Shown here: piece by piece, positions 1-7,181 of the stretch
Layout: every line of letters begins with the position of its first letter
Numbering within the stretch: the first letter of the stretch is position 1
Assembly (NCBI RefSeq): GCF_002754375.1
Contig: NZ_PEFF01000001.1
Span: forward strand, 4,171,501-4,235,500
Length of the DNA: 64,000 nt
Source of the DNA: Variovorax sp. 54
GTDB taxonomy: Bacteria; Pseudomonadota; Gammaproteobacteria; Burkholderiales; Burkholderiaceae_C
Direction of reading: 5' to 3'
Notes under the pieces: generated by a model
Databases searched by the model: none
What the model saw: only the letters and a program-made list of their open reading frames with translations
What the model was told of the DNA's origin: nothing
Position numbers and translations under genes: made by a program

Positions 1-1
1 C

Positions 2-151
2 TCGTACGCCGAGATCGCGCGCCTCAAGGGCCTGAGCGTGCACACGGTGCAGACCCACATCAAGAACCTCTACGGCAAGCTCGCGGTGCATTCCAAGAGC
101 GAAGCGGTGTTCGAGGCCACGCGCCTCGGCCTGCTGTCCCACCCGGGCTGA
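2..151 (+). CDS. Response regulator, LuxR-type HTH, C-terminal fragment
   Basis: Only the last 49 residues lie in the window. They form a LuxR/GerE-type helix-turn-helix: the stretch around YAEIARLKGLS, followed by VHTVQTHIKNLYGKL and a short C-terminal helix. The stop at 149-151 is followed after 6 bp by the start of a histidine kinase gene, so this is very probably the DNA-binding output domain of the cognate NarL/FixJ-type response regulator. The receiver domain lies outside the window. Target genes cannot be inferred. Confidence 0.85.
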   Translation, partial: SYAEIARLKGLSVHTVQTHIKNLYGKLAVHSKSEAVFEATRLGLLSHPG

Positions 152-157
152 GGGCGG

Positions 158-1993
158 ATGCTGCGGAGGCTGGCGTTCCTGTGCCTGCTGGGGTTGGCGG
201 CGCTGTTCGTGGCGGGAGGTGCCGCCGCGGCTGCGACGCAGGGCCCGATCGAGCTGCGCCACGCCATGGTGACCACCACCATCGACGGTGTCGTGCAGAC
301 CGAAGCCGTCGACCTGTCCTACCACTGGGACCGCCGGCACCGCGGCCGCACCGGCTTCGCGAGCTTCGAGCTGCCGTTCCGGGTCGAGACCCTGCCCGAG
401 GTGCCCTGGGGCATCTTCATTCCCCGTGCCGGCAGCGTCTTCGAGGTGCAGCTCAACGGCACGCTGCTGCAGGCCTACGGCGACCTGGGACAGGGCAACC
501 GCGCCGACTACGCCAAGGCCCCCGTCTACGTGCCGGTGCCCGGACGGCTGCTGAAAGAGGGCGAGAACCTGCTGCAGATCCGCATCCGTGCCGACAGCGA
601 GCGGCGCGCCGGCCTGTCGCGCGTCACCGTCGGGCCGGCGACGCCGGTGCGCACCACGCTGTTCGAGCGCGCCTACGCCTGGCGCTTCACGGGGTCGGTG
701 CTGCTGACGGCATTCAGCCTGATCGTCGGCAGCATCGCGCTGGCGCTGTGGTTCACCCAGGTCGACACCGGCGCGACCGGCCGCCGCCAGCGCGACGCCC
801 TCTACTTCTGGGCCGCGGTCGCCGAGTTCTGCTGGGCCGTGCGCGTGGCCGACGCCATGATTCCAGAGCCGCCGCTGCCGTGGCAGCTCTGGGGCGTGCT
901 GATGGCCGGCTGCTACGCGGGCTGGGCCGCGTCCGCCATGATGTTCTGCTATCACCTCGCCGACTGGGCGCAGAACCCGCGCCTGCGCTGGGCGCGATGG
1001 CCGATGGCGGCCGTGGTGGCCGGCACCGTGGTGTTCACCTGGCTGGCGCTGAACCGCGAGGAACCGCGCTGGCTCACGGGCTGGCTGGCGGTCGAGATCA
1101 CCATCGTCGTCGGCTTCGTGATCGCCTTTGCCGTGGCCACGGTGCGCCGGCCCAGTGTCGAACGGCTGCTGGTGGCCGGCGCCGCGCTGGTCACGGTGGC
1201 CTTCGGCACGCGCGACTGGCTGGTGATCCGCCTGAGCGACGCCTATGGCGAAACCACCTGGGTGCGCTATTCCTCGGTGATGTTCGGCGTGGCGCTGCTG
1301 CTCATCGTGCTGCGGCGCTTTCACTTTGCGAGCGTGCAGGCGCGTGGCTGGGTCAAGACGCTGGCCGACCGGGTGGCGCAGCGCGAGCGCGAACTGGCGG
1401 CTACCTACGCCGAGCTGGAAGAGGTGGCGCGCGACCAGGCGCGCACCCACGAGCGCGAGCGCATCCTGCGCGACATGCACGACGGCGTGGGCTCACACAT
1501 CAGCTCGGCCATCCGCCAGCTGCAGTCGGGCCAGACCAGCCCGGAAGAACTGCTGCGCACCCTGCGCGACTCGCTCGACCAGCTCAAGCTGTCGATCGAC
1601 TCCATCCACCTGCCGCCCGGCGACATCGGCGCGCTGCTGGCGGCGCTGCGCTACCGGCTGGAGCCCCGGCTGGCCGCCGCGGACATCGCCTTCGAATGGG
1701 GTGTGGACGAGCTGCCGACGGTGACGCAGCTCGACGCCCACGCCACGCGGCAGCTGCAGTTTCTGCTGTTCGAGGCCATCTCGAACGTGCTGCAGCACGC
1801 CCACGCGAGCGCGCTGCGCATCGAGGCCGACGCGCGCGCCGGCGGCGTGCACCTGCGCGTGATCGACAACGGCGTGGGCTTCGACGCCACCGAGGTGCCG
1901 ACGGCGCTGTCGAAGCGCGCCGCCGCCATCGGGGCCCGCCTGGCGATCGAAAGCCGACCGGGGCGCACGGTCGTTCAGCTCGGTTTCGACTGA
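158..1993 (+). CDS. Membrane sensor histidine kinase (HisKA_3 / NarL-partner type)
   Basis: A 611-residue protein. It has a signal peptide (about residues 1-26), a beta-rich periplasmic region (about 30-165, resembling the 7TMR-DISM extracellular sensor fold), several membrane segments between about 175 and 390, a coiled-coil linker, and a HisKA_3 dimerisation domain with the phospho-acceptor in RDMHDGVGSH (His441). The C-terminal HATPase has an N box around EAISNVLQHAH and a G box at DNGVGFD. It starts 6 bp after the upstream LuxR-type regulator stop, so the two form a two-component operon with the regulator first. The signal sensed is unknown. Start ATG 158 is the first in frame and gives a good signal peptide. 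Confidence 0.85.
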   Translation: MLRRLAFLCLLGLAALFVAGGAAAAATQGPIELRHAMVTTTIDGVVQTEAVDLSYHWDRRHRGRTGFASFELPFRVETLPEVPWGIFIPRAGSVFEVQLNGTLLQAYGDLGQGNRADYAKAPVYVPVPGRLLKEGENLLQIRIRADSERRAGLSRVTVGPATPVRTTLFERAYAWRFTGSVLLTAFSLIVGSIALALWFTQVDTGATGRRQRDALYFWAAVAEFCWAVRVADAMIPEPPLPWQLWGVLMAGCYAGWAASAMMFCYHLADWAQNPRLRWARWPMAAVVAGTVVFTWLALNREEPRWLTGWLAVEITIVVGFVIAFAVATVRRPSVERLLVAGAALVTVAFGTRDWLVIRLSDAYGETTWVRYSSVMFGVALLLIVLRRFHFASVQARGWVKTLADRVAQRERELAATYAELEEVARDQARTHERERILRDMHDGVGSHISSAIRQLQSGQTSPEELLRTLRDSLDQLKLSIDSIHLPPGDIGALLAALRYRLEPRLAAADIAFEWGVDELPTVTQLDAHATRQLQFLLFEAISNVLQHAHASALRIEADARAGGVHLRVIDNGVGFDATEVPTALSKRAAAIGARLAIESRPGRTVVQLGFD

Positions 1994-2011
1994 AGGGGCG
2001 GGCGGGGCGGG

Positions 2012-2017
2012 GATAAT
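2012..2017 (+). promoter_or_regulatory. Candidate -10 element of rodA
   Basis: GATAAT (5 of 6 to TATAAT) ends 8 nt before the rodA ATG, so transcription would begin at or just before the start codon. No clear -35 hexamer is visible. This is one of several such placements in the window. Confidence 0.45.
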
Positions 2018-2025
2018 CCGCCCCC

Positions 2026-3180
2026 ATGTCTGCCGTGTTCAATCAGCCCTCCCTGGCGCGTCGCATTGCGCCCATCTTCCAGGGCTTCGACGGCTTCCTG
2101 GCCTTTGCCGTGATGCTGCTCGTCTTTGCCGGGCTGCTCACCATGTATTCCTCCGGCTACGACCATGGCACGCGCTTTCTCGACCATGGCCGCAACATGC
2201 TGCTGGCCGGCGGCATCATGTTCGTGGTGGCGCAGGTGCCGCCGCAGCGGCTCATGGTGTTCGCCGTGCCGCTCTACGCGGCGGGGGTGGCGCTGCTGAT
2301 CGCGGTGGCGCTGTTCGGCATCACCAAGAAGGGCGCCCAGCGCTGGATCAATGTGGGCGTGGTGATCCAGCCCAGCGAAATCCTGAAAATCGCGATGCCC
2401 CTGATGCTGGCCTGGTGGTTCCAGCGCCGCGAAGGCCAACTGCGGCCGCTCGACTTCGTGGTGGCGACGGTGCTGCTCGCGGTGCCGGTCGGGCTCATCA
2501 TGAAGCAGCCCGACCTGGGCACCTCGCTGCTGGTGCTGGCGGCCGGGCTGGCCGTGATCTTTTTTGCCGGGCTGCCGTGGAAGCTGATCGTGCCGCCGGT
2601 GGTGCTCGGCGCGGTCGCCATCACACTCATCGTGGGCTTCGAGTCGCGGCTGTGCGTCGACGGCGTCGACTGGCGCGTGCTGCACGACTACCAGAAGCAG
2701 CGCGTGTGCACGCTGCTCGACCCGAGCAAGGACCCGCTGGGCAAGGGCTTCCACATCATCCAGGGAATGATCGCCATCGGGTCGGGCGGCGTGGGCGGCA
2801 AGGGCTTCATGCAGGGCACGCAGACGCACCTCGAGTTCATTCCCGAGCGCACCACCGACTTCATCTTCGCGGCCTATTCGGAAGAATTCGGCCTGATCGG
2901 CAACCTGGCGCTGATCGCGGCCTTCATCCTGCTGATCTTCCGCGGGCTGACCATTGCGCTGAACGCGACCACGCTGTTCTCGCGCCTGCTGGCCGGGGCG
3001 GTGACCATGATCTTCTTCACCTATGCCTTCGTGAACATGGGCATGGTCAGCGGCATCCTGCCGGTGGTGGGCGTGCCGCTGCCGTTCATCAGCTACGGCG
3101 GCACGGCCATGGTCACGCTGGGGCTGGGGCTGGGCCTGTTGATGTCGATCGCCCGGGCGCGGAAACTGTCCCAGAACTAG
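2026..3180 (+). CDS. rodA: Rod shape-determining protein RodA
   Basis: A 384-residue SEDS-family integral membrane protein with about ten hydrophobic segments and the SEDS C-terminal signature around LPFISYGGTAMV. RodA polymerises peptidoglycan glycan strands in the elongasome, together with PBP2, in the inner membrane. Length and motifs fit RodA better than FtsW. In many betaproteobacteria rodA follows mreBCD-mrdA. Here it follows a two-component pair and precedes tldD, so if mreBCD exist they are elsewhere. It sits 32 bp after the kinase gene and probably has its own promoter at 2012-2017. Confidence 0.9.
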   Translation: MSAVFNQPSLARRIAPIFQGFDGFLAFAVMLLVFAGLLTMYSSGYDHGTRFLDHGRNMLLAGGIMFVVAQVPPQRLMVFAVPLYAAGVALLIAVALFGITKKGAQRWINVGVVIQPSEILKIAMPLMLAWWFQRREGQLRPLDFVVATVLLAVPVGLIMKQPDLGTSLLVLAAGLAVIFFAGLPWKLIVPPVVLGAVAITLIVGFESRLCVDGVDWRVLHDYQKQRVCTLLDPSKDPLGKGFHIIQGMIAIGSGGVGGKGFMQGTQTHLEFIPERTTDFIFAAYSEEFGLIGNLALIAAFILLIFRGLTIALNATTLFSRLLAGAVTMIFFTYAFVNMGMVSGILPVVGVPLPFISYGGTAMVTLGLGLGLLMSIARARKLSQN

Positions 3181-3215
3181 AGTCCCCCGGGGCGGCACGG
3201 ACGGGGGCGGCTGCC

Positions 3216-3221
3216 TAGAAT
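3216..3221 (+). promoter_or_regulatory. Candidate -10 element of tldD
   Basis: TAGAAT lies 7 nt before the ATG at 3229 and overlaps another in-frame ATG at 3220. If it is the -10 element, the ATG at 3220 would not be transcribed, which favours 3229 as the start. Confidence 0.4.
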
Positions 3222-3228
3222 GGCAGCC

Positions 3229-4689
3229 ATGATCTCTCGCGAACCCACCATCGAGCGCTTGGCTATAGCGCAACAGCTCCTGCTCACGCCGTTCGGCCTG
3301 GACGAATCGCACCTGAGCAAGGCACTGGCCGAGATCACCGCGCACCGCGTGGACGATGCCGACCTGTACTTCCAGTACACCCGCAGCGAGGGCTGGAGCC
3401 TCGAGGAAGGCATCGTCAAGACCGGCAGCTTCAGCATCGACCAGGGCGTCGGCGTGCGTGCCGTGAGCGGCGAGAAAACCGCTTTTGCCTATTCGGACGA
3501 CATTTCCGAGGCTTCGCTGCTCGACGCGGCCCGCACGGTGCGCTCCATTTCTTCCGCCGGTCGCACGGCCCGCGTGAAGACGCCCGCCCGCAAGATCGCC
3601 GCGAGCCGCTCGCTCTACAACGGCGTCGATCCCATTTCGACGCTCGACAGCACCGCCAAGGTCAAGCTGCTCGAACGGGTCGAGAAGCTGGCCCGTTCGC
3701 GCGATCCGCGCGTGGCGCAGGTCATGGCCGGCCTGGCGAGCGAGTACGACGTGATCCTGGTGGCGCGCGCCGACGGCACGCTGGCGGCCGATGTGCGTCC
3801 GCTGGTGCGGTTGTCGGTCACGGTGATCGCCGAGCAGAACGGGCGCCGCGAGGTCGGCTCGGGCGGCGGCGGCGGGCGTTTCGGCCTGGCTTACTTCACC
3901 GACGAACAGATCGCCGAGTACGTCGACCACGCCGTGAAGGCCGCGCTGACCAACCTCGACGCCCGCCCGGCCCCGGCCGGCGAGATGACCGTGGTGCTCG
4001 GCTCGGGCTGGCCCGGCATCCTGCTGCACGAGGCCATCGGCCACGGTCTGGAGGGTGACTTCAACCGCAAGGGCTCGAGCGCGTTCTCGGGCCGCATCGG
4101 CCAGCGCGTGGCGGCCAAGGGCGTCACGGTGCTCGACGATGGCACCATTGCCGACCGCCGCGGCTCGCTCAACGTGGACGACGAAGGCCACGCCAGCCAG
4201 CGCAACGTGCTCATCGAGGACGGCATTCTCAAGGGCTACATCCAGGATTCGATGAACGCGCGCCTCATGAAGGTCAAGCCCACGGGCAACGGCCGCCGCG
4301 AGAGCTACGCCCACGTGCCGATGCCGCGCATGACCAACACCTACATGCTCGGCGGCGACAAGGACCCGAAGGAAATCGTGGCCAGCATCAAGAAGGGCCT
4401 GTACGCCACCAACTTCGGCGGCGGGCAGGTCGACATCACGAGCGGCAAGTTCGTGTTCTCGGCCAGCGAGGCCTTCTGGGTCGAGAACGGCAAGATCCAG
4501 TACCCGGTGAAGGGCGCAACCATCGTGGGCAACGGCCCCGACGCGCTCACCCGCGTGACCATGATCGGCAACGACATGGCGCTCGATTCGGGCGTCGGCA
4601 CCTGCGGCAAGGAAGGCCAGAGCGTGCCCGTCGGCGTCGGCCAGCCGACCCTTCGCATCGATGGCCTGACGGTAGGTGGAACGGCTTAG
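3229..4689 (+). CDS. tldD: Metalloprotease TldD
   Basis: A 486-residue TldD/PmbA-family protein. TldD pairs with PmbA (TldE) as a zinc metalloprotease active on unfolded peptides and on leader peptides such as those of microcin B17 or CcdA. The family HExxxH metal motif is HEAIGH near residues 267-272, followed by the glycine-rich GLEGDFNRKGSSAFSG segment. The C-terminus has the usual CGKEGQSVPVGVGQPTLRI block. Its partner pmbA is not in the window, which is usual. An ATG at 3220 would add three residues, but 3229 is preferred from the promoter position. Confidence 0.93.
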   Translation: MISREPTIERLAIAQQLLLTPFGLDESHLSKALAEITAHRVDDADLYFQYTRSEGWSLEEGIVKTGSFSIDQGVGVRAVSGEKTAFAYSDDISEASLLDAARTVRSISSAGRTARVKTPARKIAASRSLYNGVDPISTLDSTAKVKLLERVEKLARSRDPRVAQVMAGLASEYDVILVARADGTLAADVRPLVRLSVTVIAEQNGRREVGSGGGGGRFGLAYFTDEQIAEYVDHAVKAALTNLDARPAPAGEMTVVLGSGWPGILLHEAIGHGLEGDFNRKGSSAFSGRIGQRVAAKGVTVLDDGTIADRRGSLNVDDEGHASQRNVLIEDGILKGYIQDSMNARLMKVKPTGNGRRESYAHVPMPRMTNTYMLGGDKDPKEIVASIKKGLYATNFGGGQVDITSGKFVFSASEAFWVENGKIQYPVKGATIVGNGPDALTRVTMIGNDMALDSGVGTCGKEGQSVPVGVGQPTLRIDGLTVGGTA

Positions 4690-4771
4690 GACTTTCGGCA
4701 CTTGCCGGCTGTTTCCTTCGGTTGCTAAGCTGCGCTCCTTTTTTGCGAACGACGAATCAAGGAGCATCTCA

Positions 4772-5305
4772 ATGGGGAACAGGATCAATTCGCCCGCCGT
4801 GCTGTGGGCCGTGACCGCCGTGGTGGCGCTGGCCACCGCCGGTTGTGCATCGCGCGGCAGCTCGGGCAGCCAGCCCGCCGCCGCACCGGCACCCGCTGCT
4901 GCAGCGCCTGCGGCGCCCAGCGGTTCGAAGGCCGGCCTGGACGCGCGTGGCAACGTGGTCGACTCGTCCAAGGTCGAGGCCGGCAGCGGCCGCACCGTCA
5001 AGGGCCTGAACGGCTACGAAGGCGAGATCACCGGCAACCCGGCGCGCAACAGCAAGTTCACGCGCCTGCAGATCGGCATGAGCACCAAGCAGGTCACCGA
5101 CCTCGCCGGCCAGCCCACCGACCAGGGCGCCTACATGACGGGCAAGGCCTGGATTCCGTTCTACTTCGGCAGTGATCGCCACCGTTTCGAGATGACCTAC
5201 AAGGGCCAGGGCCGCCTGATCTTCGCGGGCGGCGGCATGGGCGATTTCAGCAGCGGCAACCTGATCTGGATCATTCACAACGCCAACGAATCGGGCTACC
5301 GGTAA
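4772..5305 (+). CDS. BamE-like (SmpA/OmlA fold) lipoprotein
   Basis: 177 residues starting at ATG 4772, with a good Shine-Dalgarno AAGGAG (4759-4764). The N-terminus is a lipoprotein signal with the lipobox ATAGC (Cys25), then an Ala/Pro-rich linker (about 30-55). The C-terminal 90 residues resemble a small SmpA/OmlA/BamE-like beta domain (LQIGMSTKQVTDLAGQPT is the typical beta-lactamase-inhibitor-like motif). It is probably an outer-membrane or periplasm-facing lipoprotein, but its partner is unknown and it need not be BamE itself. A strong intrinsic terminator follows 12 nt after the stop. Confidence 0.8.
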   Translation: MGNRINSPAVLWAVTAVVALATAGCASRGSSGSQPAAAPAPAAAAPAAPSGSKAGLDARGNVVDSSKVEAGSGRTVKGLNGYEGEITGNPARNSKFTRLQIGMSTKQVTDLAGQPTDQGAYMTGKAWIPFYFGSDRHRFEMTYKGQGRLIFAGGGMGDFSSGNLIWIIHNANESGYR

Positions 5306-5317
5306 AAACAACACCGA

Positions 5318-5347
5318 CCCGGCCGCGCGGCCGGGTTTTTATTTTCC
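5318..5347 (+). terminator. Rho-independent terminator after the lipoprotein gene
   Basis: A perfect GC palindrome CCCGGCCGCGCGGCCGGG (5318-5335) is followed by TTTTTATTTT. The T-rich tail ends about 18 nt before the aroG leader peptide start, leaving little room for a separate aroG promoter downstream of it. Confidence 0.85.
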
Positions 5348-5365
5348 GTGCTACATTCCGCCCAC

Positions 5366-5440
5366 ATGTCCGCCCTCCGCGCTTACTTTTTTGCCTACTT
5401 TTGGTTCCCGGTTTCCGGCGGACGAGAGGCGAGCGCGTAA
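5366..5440 (+). CDS. Aromatic-rich leader peptide of aroG
   Basis: A 24-codon open frame (ATG 5366, TAA 5438-5440) that begins MSALRAYFFAYFWFPV. Codons 7-14 (5384-5407) are Tyr-Phe-Phe-Ala-Tyr-Phe-Trp-Phe, seven aromatics in eight codons, directly upstream of the first enzyme of aromatic biosynthesis. This is the hallmark of a ribosome-mediated attenuator leader peptide. No strong Shine-Dalgarno is visible. The downstream terminator hairpin at 5462-5497 and a competing pairing segment inside the leader codons support the same reading. Confidence 0.82.
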   Translation: MSALRAYFFAYFWFPVSGGREASA

Positions 5441-5470
5441 AGCAAACGAACACCCTCCCAGAACCGCCGG
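5415..5470 (+). promoter_or_regulatory. Predicted antiterminator pairing in the aroG attenuator
   Basis: CCGGCGG at 5415-5421, inside the leader codons just after the aromatic run, is identical to the 3' arm of the terminator (5484-5490). It can therefore pair with the terminator 5' arm CCGCCGG (5464-5470). A ribosome stalled on the Tyr/Phe codons near 5384-5392 would leave 5415-5421 free and allow antitermination. A ribosome reaching the stop at 5438 would cover it and let the terminator form. The repeated segments are seen directly. The mechanism is inferred. Confidence 0.7.
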
Positions 5471-5497
5471 TGGCTTCCAGCCCCCGGCGGTTTTTTT
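5462..5497 (+). terminator. Attenuator terminator in the aroG leader
   Basis: The 9-bp perfect stem AACCGCCGG (5462-5470) and CCGGCGGTT (5484-5492) has a 13-nt loop and is followed by a run of T to 5497. It ends 43 nt before the aroG start codon, so it terminates leader transcripts rather than an upstream gene. Confidence 0.85.
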
Positions 5498-5540
5498 ATG
5501 CCCTGACGATTTTTCATTCACACCCACAAGGAAGAGAACC

Positions 5541-6659
5541 ATGAGCACGAACACCCCTCCCGCCGGCGACAGCTGGTATGCGAGCGTCGAAAAAACCAGC
5601 AAGACCGACGACGAACGCATCAAGGACATCAACGTGCTCCCCCCTCCTGAACATCTGATCCGCTTCTTCCCGATCCGCGGCACGCCGATCGAAACGCTGA
5701 TCACCGGCACCCGCCGTGGCATCCACAACATCATGGCCGGCAAGGACGACCGGCTGCTGGTGGTCATGGGCCCGTGCTCGATCCACGACCCGGCCGCAGC
5801 CCTCGAGTACGCCCGCCGCCTCAAGGCCGAGCGCGACAAGTACGCCGGCACGCTGGAAATCGTGATGCGCGTGTACTTCGAAAAGCCGCGCACCACGGTC
5901 GGTTGGAAGGGGCTCATCAACGACCCGTACCTGGACGAGAGCTACCGCATCGACGAAGGCCTGCGCATCGCGCGCCAGCTCTTGATCGACATCAACCGCA
6001 TCGGCCTGCCGGCGGGCAGCGAGTTCCTCGACGTGATCTCGCCGCAGTACATCGGCGACCTGATCGCCTGGGGCGCCATCGGCGCGCGCACCACCGAAAG
6101 CCAGGTGCACCGCGAGCTGGCCTCGGGCCTTTCGGCGCCCATCGGCTTCAAGAACGGCACCGATGGCAACATCCGCATCGCCACCGACGCCATCCAGGCG
6201 GCGGCGCGCGGCCACCACTTCCTGTCGGTGCACAAGAACGGCCAGGTCGCGATCGTGCAGACCAACGGCAACCGCGACTGCCACGTGATCCTGCGCGGCG
6301 GCAAGACGCCGAACTACGACGCCGCCAGCGTCGAGGCCGCCTGCAAGGACCTCGAAGCCGCCAAGCTGCCGCCCACGCTGATGGTCGATTGCAGCCACGC
6401 CAACAGTTCCAAGCAGCACCAGAAGCAGATCGACGTGGCGAAGGACATTGCCGACCAGATCGCCGGCGGCTCCAAGCGCGTGTTTGGCGTGATGATCGAA
6501 AGCCACCTGCAGGCAGGCGCCCAGAAGTTCACGCCGGGCAAGGACCAGCTGTCGGGCCTGGAGTACGGCAAGAGCATCACCGATGCGTGCATCGGCTGGG
6601 ACGATTCGGTGCAGGTGCTCGAGACCTTGTCTCAAGCCGTCAAGCAGCGCCGCGGCTGA
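5541..6659 (+). CDS. aroG: 3-deoxy-7-phosphoheptulonate synthase (DAHP synthase, class I)
   Basis: A 372-residue class I (AroG/F/H-type) DAHP synthase. It condenses phosphoenolpyruvate and erythrose 4-phosphate in the first committed step of the shikimate pathway. Typical motifs are VVMGPCSIHDPAAA, RVYFEKPRTTVGWKG, GARTTESQVHRELASGLS and the metal-binding VDCSHANSSK. Start ATG 5541 follows AAGGAAGAG, and upstream in-frame extension would read through the attenuator. It is controlled by the leader peptide and terminator at 5366-5497, which sense Phe/Tyr and possibly Trp supply. Which amino acid inhibits the enzyme cannot be told from sequence alone. The symbol could equally be aroF or aroH. 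Confidence 0.93.
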   Translation: MSTNTPPAGDSWYASVEKTSKTDDERIKDINVLPPPEHLIRFFPIRGTPIETLITGTRRGIHNIMAGKDDRLLVVMGPCSIHDPAAALEYARRLKAERDKYAGTLEIVMRVYFEKPRTTVGWKGLINDPYLDESYRIDEGLRIARQLLIDINRIGLPAGSEFLDVISPQYIGDLIAWGAIGARTTESQVHRELASGLSAPIGFKNGTDGNIRIATDAIQAAARGHHFLSVHKNGQVAIVQTNGNRDCHVILRGGKTPNYDAASVEAACKDLEAAKLPPTLMVDCSHANSSKQHQKQIDVAKDIADQIAGGSKRVFGVMIESHLQAGAQKFTPGKDQLSGLEYGKSITDACIGWDDSVQVLETLSQAVKQRRG

Positions 6660-6671
6660 GCCGGTAGTTAG

Positions 6672-7181
6672 TTAGAGCATGGGGGCCAGGTCGGGCCAGT
6701 GGTGCCGCATCGACGCCGCCTCGTCGCTGCCCTGCGGCACCAGCGAGAAATCCGCGAAGTCGAAGCCCGGCCCGACCATGCAGGCGACCAGCGTGTAGTC
6801 GCCGGCCGCGTGGCCCTGGATCGGGCGCGCGGCCTGCCATTGGCCGGCGGGCACCACGTGCTGCGGCCGCGTGCCGTGGATATCGACCGGGCCCAGCTTC
6901 ACGTGGGCCGGCGCGGTTCGCATGGCTGCGTCGCAGGTCCACAGCGCCAGGGGCACGCCTTCCAGGTGCACCCAGACTTCATCGGACAGCACCCGGTGCC
7001 AGCGCGAATGCTGGTGGACTTCGAGCAGGAAATAGATGCTGGTCAGCGCGCTGCGGGGCGCGCGGCCGTCGGCGGGCGTCACGCTCGTGGCCGACCGGAA
7101 CACCTCGGCATACCAGCCGCCCTCGGGGTGGGGCTGGAGCTTCAGGGTGTCGATCAGCTCACGCGCGCGCATGCCGCTCAT
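6672..7181 (-). CDS. Cupin protein, DUF985 family
   Basis: A 169-residue single-domain RmlC-like cupin of the DUF985 (YML079-like) type. The N-terminus MRARELIDTLKLQPHPEGGW and the motifs YFLLEVHQHSRWHRVLSDEVW and MVGPGFDFADFSL are characteristic. The family's substrate is unknown, although the fold resembles sugar epimerases. Its ATG (7181-7179) overlaps the mpl stop by 4 bp (ATGA), so it is translationally coupled to mpl. It converges with aroG. Confidence 0.8.
   Translation of the reverse strand: MSGMRARELIDTLKLQPHPEGGWYAEVFRSATSVTPADGRAPRSALTSIYFLLEVHQHSRWHRVLSDEVWVHLEGVPLALWTCDAAMRTAPAHVKLGPVDIHGTRPQHVVPAGQWQAARPIQGHAAGDYTLVACMVGPGFDFADFSLVPQGSDEAASMRHHWPDLAPML

Noticed and set aside
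1975..5001. 1008-residue open frame on the minus strand across rodA and tldD
   Set aside because: Spans three real genes in antisense and is rich in His/Gln/Arg from reverse-complemented GC-rich codons. No family resemblance.
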